The translations under genes and the position numbers were made by a program. From Oxyruncus cristatus (Eukaryota > Chordata > Aves > Passeriformes > Cotingidae): a stretch of DNA of 64,000 nt. The stretch spans positions 860,831 through 924,830 of the forward strand of contig VXAY01007404.1 of assembly GCA_013399855.1 (NCBI GenBank), given 5' to 3'. The notes beneath the pieces are model-generated. The model searched no databases. It saw only the letters and a list, made by a program, of their open reading frames with translations, and was not told the origin of the DNA. Positions 14,501 through 25,600 of the stretch are shown in pieces. Numbering within the stretch: the first letter of the stretch is position 1; every line of letters begins with the position of its first letter.

Positions 14501-17500
14501 CTGCATGCGAAGGAACCATTCCCTGATTTTATCATAATCTCTAAATATGTTGTCCTGAGTACTCCCTTTAACTGGTTAAAGTTAGCACTGAGACATTGAC
14601 ATATGTACATAGATACTATTTTATTAAGTAATTACTAAAAAAAAAAAGGAAAAGGAACTTAAGAGGTGCAATATAATATTTAAAAATGGAGCAAATTTAA
14701 ATGTGCAGCAAAGAAGAAACTCAGCAGAAGAATTATAACAAGGCAGCAATAGTCCTGGCAGCACATTTAGACTGTAACACATGGAAACAGTTAATACACT
14801 GAATGAATGTCCAGTGAGTCTGTAGACAGACACTTATGGTTAACATAAGAAGCATAAGAAAGGTGACATGAAAAAGGTGGTGTAACAGCAGGCTACAAGA
14901 TGTAAACCTTCAAAGCTTATGCAGTTCAATATTTTGAAAGCAATTGACAAATACCCTTTTTCTTCACTGGTCTGAAAGAAGATGCAGCCTTGTACTCACA
15001 TAGATATTTAATGGGTCTGTACTTAGGAATTTCAACCGACTTGTCATCCATAAAGGTTGGCAAGTAAAGGCGGGAAAAAACTCTCTAATATCTGTTCATA
15101 ATGTTTTAAAATGCTGGATGAATCTCATTTTCAGAAAAAAATAATATTCTATCTCCATAGCAAAGAACAAGATTGACCTATTGTTCTCAAACTATTTTCA
15201 GATGTTGACTAAGATTATATTTCTCTCAATTCTGTCATTGTTTCTTAATCTGATATTGCTTCTTGCCTTACAAGACCACTGCCTCAGAGTAGTTTGCTTG
15301 AATTTTGCCTAGCACAATAATTCATGAATGGACTTCCTCAGCAAATACTCAGTTCTTGGTAGCCATAGTTTTACAGCACTTTATTTCCAGTGTTGTTAAT
15401 ACACAATTGTGAGACTAGAGGATGGAGGTAAAACTGGATGTTGACAGCCAATAGCAAGAACTAGAGGACCAAGAACAACCTCAGGAGATGAAAAGGAGAA
15501 GGAATGTCACAACATCACTAAAAAAACTCAGCTGAAGCAGCATCATCTTGACTGACATCAAAACTAAGTCTCATGTTATCATGAAAAAAAAGGCATTTTC
15601 TGATAATCAGCCAAGCATACAGGAGACTCGCATCTACATATTGTTGTAAAATTAGCTTTTGCTCTTGCTTTTCTATTTTGTCAGAGACCCATAAAATATA
15701 GTTTTAAATAATGCCCAAAAGAAATTCAGAGCAGAGCACTGCAGGTAGAGCCTATTACTCTACTGAAATACAGAACTGGTATTACAGGATTATATAAATA
15801 GCACAGCTGTGTCATTGAATGAAAAACTGCTATGAGGGCTACTTCATCTATGGATGTTGTCATCACCTGCACTAACCTTTCTCTTCTGTAATGGCACATG
15901 TTAAGGATCAATGTTCTATATTATACTAAGAGATCAAAAAGCTGCATGTTCTGGTTCAGTATCCTACCCTAAGTCTCTCAACCCTATTTTCACTTCTAAT
16001 AATGAAATTACATACAAACTGTCTTTTAGTGCTTGAGAATGTGAAATTGTCATAATTTTAAATCCCTGGCATAAAACCCTTTTCTGTATCCATGCAGCTA
16101 TGTGAGAAGAGGACTTCCTGTAAAGAGGGAAAGAAGAAATTATACTATAGCTGGGCAGGCTAATGAAATCAACCAGGAAAAAGCAGTAGATTTTAAGTTA
16201 TCCTTTTGGATAATTCTTCCTGTGAGCCTTAATCTCACCATTCTCCCCAGAGACACTTTAGCCCTGCATGCTAAGTAGGAAAAATTCAGATTGTCAATCA
16301 GCTCTCAGTTATTAAGAGTAATCCACATAAAGTAGAGTATGGAATAACACAAAGCCCAGAGTGACTATATAGTGAAGAAAAGTGTGTGCTACTAGTGACT
16401 GGACACAATAAGTTGAGGCGGTAAATTCACACAACTGCTGTAAAACTGAAGCATCCCTTCATCAAGACGTATTCAACCCACAAAGGAAGTAAGCAGGACT
16501 TGACTATTTTGTCATTTGTTAGTTTGTTTCATTTGCAGCACTTGTGTAGAAAAACATTTGCCAGGACTGGCATGTCCCATTTTACTTAAAAGGTCAACTG
16601 TTATCAATTTTCATAGCACAGAAAAGCAAAGAGTTCCTGAGATGGATAAATATCAGAAATGCAGCAGATTTGCTTCTTCCCTTTCATAAACGGCCTTTGG
16701 GGAGTATATAAAACAACAGTGCTTCAGAGATTATGATAAAAGTAAAAATAACACAAATAGAAAAAGAGAAAAAAGATATAACAAAGGGGAAGTTTCTTTC
16801 TGAGTTAATACGCTGTCTTTGTTTTCCACAGAGAGGCCACAAAGACAGATAAAAAATAGCTGGTTTCCAAAACTACTTGGGGTGGGAAAAAAAAAAAAAA
16901 AGGAAAAAAAAGTCTCTACAAAGCTGTAGCTACTCTCAGTCAGGAGCTTACTTGCAGAGTGAGCATAAACAGGACATTTGTGCAGGACATTTGGAGGGAC
17001 AAGAGCCCAGGTTTGAAGTTCAGCAGAGTCAGGCGTCCCTGTTGCTGCCTCCAGAAGCAGCAGGAGGGACGGATCTCTCCATGGAATTGCACCCAATCCA
17101 CCTGCTCTCTGTAAATGAGGCAGTCCAGCCTCTTTTACCTACATTTAGCTTTTGTAATATCACCCTATCTCCTCTCCATTTCCCAAAGTATTAGTAAAAC
17201 CACTCTAGAGAGATGAAAAGCTGTCTGGGCTAATTCTATGCAGAAATCCTCAGCTCTTTCATCACAGATGAAATTCCCTCAGTTTCTCAGCAGCTGATAT
17301 TCCAGCAGACCGGTCCGAGTTTGACTGAGGGGCCAGCACTTCCACAGTACTCACTGCCTTAAAGTGTTTTAGCAAAGATACTCATTATCCAAGGCAGTCA
17401 AAATTCATCAGCAACATCTGAAATTGTCAGGCTACAGTTTTATGAAAAGAACTCTACTGCTGACTATATTGGTATGGCTTGATATAAGGTCACAGCACAG

Positions 17501-18539
17501 ACAAATATAGTATGTGAATAATATGGCACCCTATTGACACATTCACTAACACCTTGGGAAAAAAAGAAAATATGAAAACCCAGTATCCTCCCCTGTCTGG
17601 CCTCCTTCCCTCCGAAATGATGATACTGAAAAAAAACCCACCCACTCTCTATGCCAACAATAACATACAGTTCATATTATTTTTTCTACTTTAAAAACCT
17701 TTTCCCCAACCTGCCTGGAAGTTCTCTTAAAACCTGCTAATTCTCTTAAATGACCCAATTTTATAGGAAAAGTTTAAGTTTGCTGCAATTTTTCATGCTT
17801 CACTCATTCTGCATTATTCCAGAAAATAATAATACAAATATTAGCTTCTATGCACTTCTGTCGACGTTTGAAAATTGAATCCAACAAGCTTTTTTATCTT
17901 AAAACAGTTACAGTAAAAACAAAGACAGGTAAAATTGTACTGGAAGGCAGTGACTGGGAGCTCTAGGAAAATATACACCCAGTTTACTCGTTTAACCTTT
18001 TTTCTTGAATTTACAATCTAGAAAATGCAAATTAGAACTTATGCTTTCCTTTCCCATACATTATGAATAACAAGTACATGCAAGACATCTTACAAGCTCC
18101 GAGTGTTATTTTTGAGAATTACCAGTGAGCCTCTAAAAGTTACATATAAACTTAATGGGTTTGTGCTCAATCAAAAGTCTGTGTCTTTTATTTCCAGTCC
18201 TTCATATATTAGTGCCATCTCAGGGGAAAAGAAGAGTTTAACTCAGCAAAAAGCTTGAAACTGCCTTTTAACTATACCTAAATTTAGAGCCATTGGAAAA
18301 GGAGTGTTGGTTTGGATCCAAAAGAAAACAGAGAAGCCAGCCATCAATCAGCATCTCACATGGAGTTCACAGCCTTGTTTAATTTCCCCAGGTTTATTTG
18401 TGGCTTCTTTTGTTTTTTGGGTTTTTTTGGTTTTTTTTACTTTTAAATAAGAAGAATGAAAATCTCAATTGCTGGTTGAGATTTTGTGTCATAATGCTTC
18501 TGAGGACACTGACACTCTCACAGCAGAACATTAAAAGAA

Positions 18540-18690
18540 ATGACCCCCCCCCAATACAAACAAAAAACAAAAACCCAAAACAAAAAAACCCACAACACAA
18601 CCGCTCCAATACCAAACAAACCAACAAAAAAACAAACAAACAAACAAACAAAACCACCAAAACTAAACAAACAAAACTGGATGTCTGACA
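18540..18690. repeat. A/C-only low-complexity tract with (AAAC)n
   Basis: About 150 bases are almost purely A and C on the plus strand, starting with a C9 run and including several AAAC units around 18633-18655. Strong strand asymmetry of this length is unusual against the surrounding sequence. Open frames across it on both strands arise from composition only. Confidence 0.9.
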
Positions 18691-20037
18691 GTTATATAAA
18701 AAACCCAAAAAAAGATATCAAAAAAATTTTCAAGTTTTACTTTAACTGCATCCCTTTTTGTCAGTGGGTACCCATAGAAACTTCAATTACAAGACTGTAT
18801 ACAGCTTTTCAAATATTCAGTGTAACAGAATACACTTTTTGCTAAACTTGAATCATTTAAAACTGCTCTATACTATTACTTTTTTGCCCAAATAAATTCT
18901 ATTAAAGTCATTTATATGGAAAATACAGAAAACATATTTCCAAGCAATAGTAATCACTTTCCAGAAAGCAGAAGCCAACTATGCTTCTAGCTCAATTAGC
19001 ATCACAGTTAACTGCTTCATTTCCTACACAGAATGTCTGGAAGAGAACAGTGCTTATCCAAACAGGTAAATGGGCTAAATACTTAAACGCTTTAACCCTT
19101 CAAGCGAACATAACATATGCTGTGCTGATGGACAGAAAGAAATTGTATATGGTTCAGTCCACAACCTGATTACACGTCAAGCACCTCCCAAGAGGTGCCC
19201 AGAATTACATCCAAGATGATTAAAATTTGTATCATGGAGAGGAAAGCTCTACATTAAAAAAAAAAAAAAGGCACAAAATTTATGCCACCTCTGACTCCTA
19301 TTAGTGTAAAATTAAAGGAACTCCCCCAGAGGTTTCTGCAGAGTGACATGAGAAACAGGCCCTGCTGCCTTAAGAAAAGAAATACATATGCATTTAGAAG
19401 AAAAAAAAAAATTCTACAAATAAATAGATGTACAGAAGAAAGGCTGCAATATACCTCAGGTATGGGTCTGAAGCCTTGTTAAACAAACATGGAATCACTG
19501 AAAAATTAAGTGAAAGACTAGTCTTACTGAGGTGAATAGGAATCCTGCTACATTGTTTACAAGGAATAGGATTTTACCCTACATGATGAGGTAATTAAAG
19601 TGTCAGAATGCAGGTACCCACGAGCACAGAGTTAATGCTAAACATGGAATTAACACTGGTATTTCACAACTCTTGAATGATTTGCTGTGTAACCCTAATA
19701 TTCTCCAAATGTTGCCTTCCAACCAGAATTGCCTAACACTTTGTAAAGTTGAATAGTGGTGGGGAGACAATATTCCATATTGCAGCTCCATTTGCTTGAG
19801 CGTTTCTGAAGCCTTTTTATCTCACGGCCCTTAAAAGCTGGAGGAAGGTCCCTGCTTCCTGGATGTGCAGTGAGATTGGCACCCTGCAAAGCAGTGTAAG
19901 GCAGTGCGGAATGGACATCCCTGGAGTAGAGCACTCTGCAGAGCATGAGGCAGAGTCTGGTTGCTGCTTCCACTTCACTTGATGAGAGAAGTGAGTTATG
20001 CCAGCTTTTTGCTTCCCGTAGCTTCCTCACCATGAGG

Positions 20038-20053
20038 AAAAAAAAAAAAAAAA
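20038..20053. repeat. A16 run
   Basis: Sixteen consecutive A, within intron 2 and followed by further A-rich sequence. There is no adjoining retrotransposon that I can recognise. Confidence 0.9.
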
Positions 20054-22201
20054 GAACCAAAAAAAACCAACCTTCCTACCCAAATCTCAGTCTTCTCAGT
20101 CCCTACCTAGCTGCAAAGGATTTGAAACAAGAACAGCAATATTTTTTAAGCGGAGAAGAGGGGGAGGATGGCAACTGCTGCTCACTTCAGAGCGGTGCTA
20201 CACATATTATGCTGACACAGAAAAGAAAATCGCTTCTTCACCTTTTTGCTTCCATGTGTGGGAATGCAGCTTTGGTCATGATTGCACCTCAGGAGCCACA
20301 CAGTGAAAAGCCTCTCCAGTGAGAGGGTTAGGAACTGGGTACATCTTATCTAACAAGATGCTCAGCAAGGACTCTGTTTTCAGGAAGATGGGCTTCCTTT
20401 TGTAAGTGCAAATTTTTATCTGCTTTTCCTACAAAATGGATTGCTGGTACAAGTGTGAGTTCCTGAGCCAACAATTCATACTGCTGATACAAAAACAGGC
20501 TGGGCACAGACGGTTGCAGAAAAAAAAAAAAAGGGTTTGCATTTCAAAAGATATCTGCTTATGAATGCTAGGACTCTTGTAAAGGACAGGAAAGAGCAGA
20601 CTGTGAAGCTAAAAATAACCACATACATGCAAATATCATGTACTGTAGCGCTACCACAGCATTTTTGGCCATAATACAGCAATTGACTGAATATGAGAAT
20701 TACTACAGATCAAAACCAGCCTTCACTTGAATATTTAGAGGTGCTTCTCTTCCAGGGGAGGAATTCAAATTTGCAAGCCACATTTTCTATTTTATCAGTG
20801 GGCAAGAATGCCAAAAAGGCCACTTTCAAAAGCAGAAGAGAAGCTCCAACCTGAGAACAAATTTGCCTAACAGACAAACTCACACAGACAAACAGCAGCT
20901 GCATGGCATCAGAATGGAAACTGCTGCATAACCTACGACTTTACCAAAACTTTCAGGACTGCTGTAATTTCAGATCACATTTGTGATTCTAACACATCTT
21001 TCTTAAAGGTTCAGTTGTGCAAAGTTATCAATCCCAGTTCAGAAAAGCACCTAAACCCCACCATAGCTGTAATCATTAAAGCAGCTCACCATTTAACTTG
21101 ATTATTCAGTTGGCATGATTAAATTCTAAGTGCTTAACTTTATTAACACAAACATCAAGGTTTTGTCTCAGTAGGATGCATAAAGTAAGCTGAAATTCAT
21201 TGCAGTTGCCTATTTGAAGCGGTGAATTTCAGATTACTTCATTTCCTTTTCTGCAAGCATGCTGTTGTGCCAAAAGCTGTCACTCCCTTGTTTTCTATGC
21301 ATTTGCTATATTTTAACAAGAAACTCTATTTATTGATTCTGATATTACAAAGAAAAATGGGTTTTCCTTTCAATAAGATGATTACACATAAATGTTACAC
21401 AGAAACACCAGAGGGGGGGTTGTTCGGTGTTTTGTGGGTTTTTTCCCTTCATCATTGCCGAAGGAAGCATATTACCTACTAGCACAAGGCAGTGAATGAG
21501 CTAAGCCCCAGATTCACAGCTGTGCTTACAGTGCTCCACGTGCAGCGGCGGGAGCTCAGAATGAACCATTTGGGATGCCCTGATGTAAGGGCTTGCTCTG
21601 TACTGGACCCGTGCCCATCAGACGTAAAGCCACAAGGCTGTGCTATGTGCAGAGGACAGCAAGGCCCCCAAGGTGCCAATATGCCAGCCAGGCAAAGTCA
21701 AAGCAAAGCAGTAACGCAGACATGCCCTCCTTTTCACTCGTCACACCCACAGATGCCTGATTCTTTCTCTCTTGCCTTCAGTAGTGTTGATTTTTAGGGA
21801 GCAAATAAAATAATACAGAACGTCTGTTTTCTGGGACTAGCTGTTAGCTCTTAAAGAAGAATATTCATCATTATGTTCCTCTATTTCTATGTAAAAGAAA
21901 TAAAATCTAATCTAAGTAATAAATCTTTCTGTCAGTGGGGGTAAAACACTTTCATTGCTGTATTCTTTTAAAGAAGTAGAGCTCAAAAAGAAAAATGTGA
22001 GAGAAATATTGCATTATTATAGGAAGGTAGTGTGTTGCTGTTTTGAAGTATTGAACTTTTTTTCTTTTTCAAACTACAGAACTTTGTCCCATCCTGGCTT
22101 AAGTCAACCACACTGATGGAATTAAAATTTTCAGTTTGCACCACATAAACACATGAAAAACCAAGCATCTGCACCCTCCAAAGTTTGTTTAAATCCCCTA
22201 C

Positions 22202-22411
22202 CTTTCCTACATAGAGTGGGTCTGTACCCATGTATTCTTCCAGCACAAAGAATTGATTCCACACCCAGCTGCGTTTGGTTCTCGTCCTCCCTGATTGAAA
22301 GTAGGGCTTTGACCTGGACCTTGTGAGCTCGGCTTGGTTCATCCCAGAAAGACACAGGAAAAGAGATAGTATCTGCAGAAAATGGCAGAACTCCACTTTG
22401 CCCAACTTCAT
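22202..22411 (-). CDS. CDH7: Cadherin-7, first coding exon (codons 1-70; partial gene)
   Basis: This exon encodes the N-terminus of a type II classical cadherin, a calcium-dependent homophilic adhesion protein of the plasma membrane, known from neural crest and neural tissue. The peptide starts MKLGKVEF and has a hydrophobic signal core at residues about 11-24. A short prodomain follows, ending in the furin-type site RTKR (44-47). The mature chain then begins S48-W49-V50-W51; the two tryptophans are the type II strand-swap residues. The stretch [10 protein letters not shown] (51-60) is a type II hallmark, and the start together with the KPYFQSGR segment (35-42) points to CDH7 rather than CDH20 or CDH12. 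The exon ends in codon AAG, followed by intron donor GTAGGGG at 22201, giving a phase 0 junction before the usual LHSD segment of EC1. The full protein is about 785 residues, so only about 9% is here. The start has A at -3 and no in-frame upstream ATG in this exon. Paralogue assignment is from memory of the family. Confidence 0.95.
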
Positions 22412-22601
22412 CTTTTTTTTTTTTTTCCTCCGTGAAAGAAAAAACCTTGACCAAAGCGGGCACAATTCCAGTTGTCTCAGTAGCTCTAGCCTCTGGTAGG
22501 GTGTCAGCTGGGAGTCCAGAGATAATAATTTGCAGAGTGGTCGATTGGAAGATGTCACCACTGCTGAATAGCCTTCACCAAAGAAATGTTGTGAGAGGTA
22601 C
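22412..22601 (-). other. CDH7: CDH7 exon 2, 5'UTR portion and splice acceptor
   Basis: Reading the minus strand, a pyrimidine-rich tract ends in CTGGATAG, with the AG at 22603-22602, so the exon should begin at 22601. The 190 nt between acceptor and start codon contain no ATG on the minus strand. The frame is open upstream of the start, but only through a GTG at 22561. A run of 14 A (22413-22426) ends one base before the start codon. The acceptor position is inferred from the consensus only. Confidence 0.8.
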
Positions 22602-25600
22602 CTATCCAGGAAAAAGACAAGAACCGTTGTCAGAATTTTTATTTTTTTTTTTTAATAATGCAAATAATTCTTCACAGCTTTCATATCATGCATAAAAAAT
22701 GTTTATTTATTACTGTTCTCGTCATAAATACCAATGAGTTTACATAAGAAGTCTGAGAGTTTACGACAAACTCCTTGGATGGCACTACTACTCTTTACAA
22801 TAATCAAAGCAAGTGTAGTTATTTACAGTCATTTGATTTGATTTTTTTTCTCCTCTGTCTGCTGTCGTTTACTTTGCTTGTCATTACTACGATATAATTA
22901 CAAACTGGCTACAGGCAAGAAGTTGTATTAACAGCAGGGACACATCCTAGCTTAACTCTCTTCCAAATACTTCAAAAGTATAATAAAGGAGTGTAAGATT
23001 AATCAGAACAATTTGATTGATTCTTAGTCACAGTACACCAGATGCTATGATTTGTTCTGATCCGAACCTGATCTGCTAAAAAGCCCTGAGTCTCCCCACT
23101 CATTTTTACTACATTCCTAAAGCAAATGTCAGACATAGTAAGAAACATGTTAGACTACTTTATATATTTATACAGAAATATGCTGAGAAAGATCAGAGGA
23201 TAATGTGATTTTGTGTTTTCAATGAAACCTTGATTTAATGACGAATGATTTTTCAGCACTAACAAATACAATTTTTATCTTTATGTGCATCTGTTTTTAT
23301 TTCAAAATTTAATCATTTAATAAGTGGTAGAACTCATTAAATATATATATGTTATTTCGTTTTAAAGAAACACATCAAACTTCAATATTTAAAGGAGACT
23401 TTTTTCTGCCTTTTACAACTGTGAGCCTTCTCTGCTCAAGTAAAAATGTATACTTAGTGTAATGTTTTTTAAAGTATAAATTCTATCAGCCAGAGCCAAA
23501 CATAGCTTTGCCTGTTGGGGAAATCACCAGGTAAACAATGCTTTCTCTGAAACAGGCATCCTCCTCGTCTGAGTGCGCAATGAGGGAGACAAGAAGCATT
23601 TATGAAGTGCCAAACATGAGGTGAAAATAAGGGTGAAATTAAAATAGATAACAAGGCATTAATTTGGAGTGAACTGCTGCTACTTAGGAAGCCATGGAAG
23701 AAAGAAGATTTCATCCTTTCTACATTTAATTAATCTAAAAAGGCTAGACATTAAATCACACACACATTAAACATTCCAGATAGATTATCATTACATCCCT
23801 ACCCACTACTATTAAAACTGAGTGAAATGTGATACCCGCTATCTGTTTTCAGTATGTCAGGCTCTTTTAGCTGCAGAACGCCTATGCATCGGGCTGCCAA
23901 AGGTACCTAGAGGGCAGAAACATGAAACAAATAAAAAGCTCTTCTGATTACAGACTGTATTTAAAGCCTTTTTATAGTAATCCCTTCTGTGGTACTGCCC
24001 TGCACCAGAAAGGCTTTGCTTAGAGGCTGGTGGGATAAACCACAAACCCACTGAGCGTGTTTGCTAAGCAGCAGCAATTTGAAAGCTTCCATATGTGAAA
24101 ATCCAGTGTCTCCCTACAGGCAAACCAAAGAGAATAGGCACTGTCTTACCTAAAGGCCCTAATTTTGAAAACAGGATGCTACAGTTATAAAAGACATCAC
24201 TCCAACATGGACCAAGACTCTTCTCACAGTGGGATTAACACGCAGGTGTCATCCTCACTAGCAGAGCCTAGTTTGAAATCATTAATCCCAACTAGGCATA
24301 GCTCAGTTTTGATCTGGCCCTTTGGGTAAATCATGACCATATGACAGTAATTACTGAGAGAGTGTTAAGGAGAGTAGCTATGCCTCCTCTGTGATATGTT
24401 CACTTCCTACCCCTCTGTTCAACTCCTGTATGTGTTGTTTGTAGTAGAGGCTGTTTACACACCCTTGATTTCCCCCCTCTGTGTCTAAATTACATCATGT
24501 TAAAGACATCTGATATTGATAAACTGTCAGTTTATTTCAAAGAGGTAGCAGATTGTTATTTAACGGAGATAAAAATACAAAATGGATTTTCTTAAGAAAT
24601 GTCAGTAAAACATTTACAATATGTTGGAGTCTTTTCACTAAGCAGTTTGAAATGTCTTGTTCTTGCTCTGAACAGACATTCCAAACCTAGAATTGCTCTA
24701 ACCTTTATCTCGAACAGTGTTCTCTTATATCCTTTCTTTTACACCTGCAGGAAAGTATGAAAGCCACCATATGGAGTGCCATGGTCCCCAGCCACATGCC
24801 ACAGCACAGAACTGAAGAACGTACCCAAAATACCAACTGAAAAACAGTCCATATGCTAGACAGCACAATCTGATGAAAAGCAGAATACTCACACCTCCTG
24901 GAAAAAAAAATTGTTGTGGTTTACTCATTCTCAAATACTTTCACCACATAGACTCCGAAATTCCAATTATTTTTATTCAGCTGTGTAGCAGCACTTTCTG
25001 CTCTGAAACACTCTTCCCTCCCTTCTTCCTCTTCTTCGGGAAAAGTCTTCCTATTCCTCTTAGAGCCCTTTTTTTAGGTTTTTATTTATAGTTCTTTCAG
25101 TACATTGCCTTTTGAGCGTGATACCTCCAAAAGCAGAAGTCTCTGGTATTTAAAAACCTTTTCGGTTTTGGGAATAACTCTTTATTTCATTACCTTTGCA
25201 CTTCATTATCTTTCTATATATATACATACACACATATTCTTACATATTTTTTAATTTAAAAAAATTGGGGGTTTGTCCAAGCATAACTAACACCTCAACA
25301 TCACCTCTTCTATGAAATCTACACGTATGAAGTCCACAAGTCCACATAAGCAATGTCACAGCCTTCAGAAAACTGAAAATTAAGAGTTGGTAGTTTTTTC
25401 CTCATTAAGGCACAACTTCAGAGTTCAGGGCTGCACTTGTAACACTGGATATGACTAACACTGACAGTGATAGAGGGTATTCAGTGCTCTGATCCTAATG
25501 TCTTCACTGCCATCTGTGTTTACAGACTTGAGTGTCAAGTGAAGGCAAAACTGACCTGTAACTATTTTGTACTTTTTGTTGAAAGATGCTTTTTTATGAA

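Larger units (their letters stand above)
1..22201 (-). other. CDH7: CDH7 intron 2, partial (runs off left edge)
   Basis: Everything left of the exon 2 donor appears to be intron. I looked on the minus strand for the next EC1 exon (expected to encode the DxDKGDG, LDRE and DINDNEP calcium-binding motifs) and did not find it. Contents I recognise are a probable LTR at about 3010-3367, a CR1 LINE at about 10195-11525 and low-complexity tracts at 474-523, about 18540-18690 and 20038-20053. The remaining stretches (524-3009, 3368-10194, 11526-18539, 18691-22201) look like ordinary AT-rich unique sequence with no supported gene. Confidence 0.65.

Noticed and set aside
18394..18845. Open frames rich in Lys, Thr, Asn or in Phe, Cys, Leu.
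   Set aside because: They are products of the A/C low-complexity tract.
22412..22561. In-frame N-terminal extension of CDH7 upstream of MKLGKVEF.
   Set aside because: The upstream codon is GTG, not ATG, and the frame would run through a lysine stretch made by the A14 run. The MKLGKVEF start matches the known CDH7 N-terminus.
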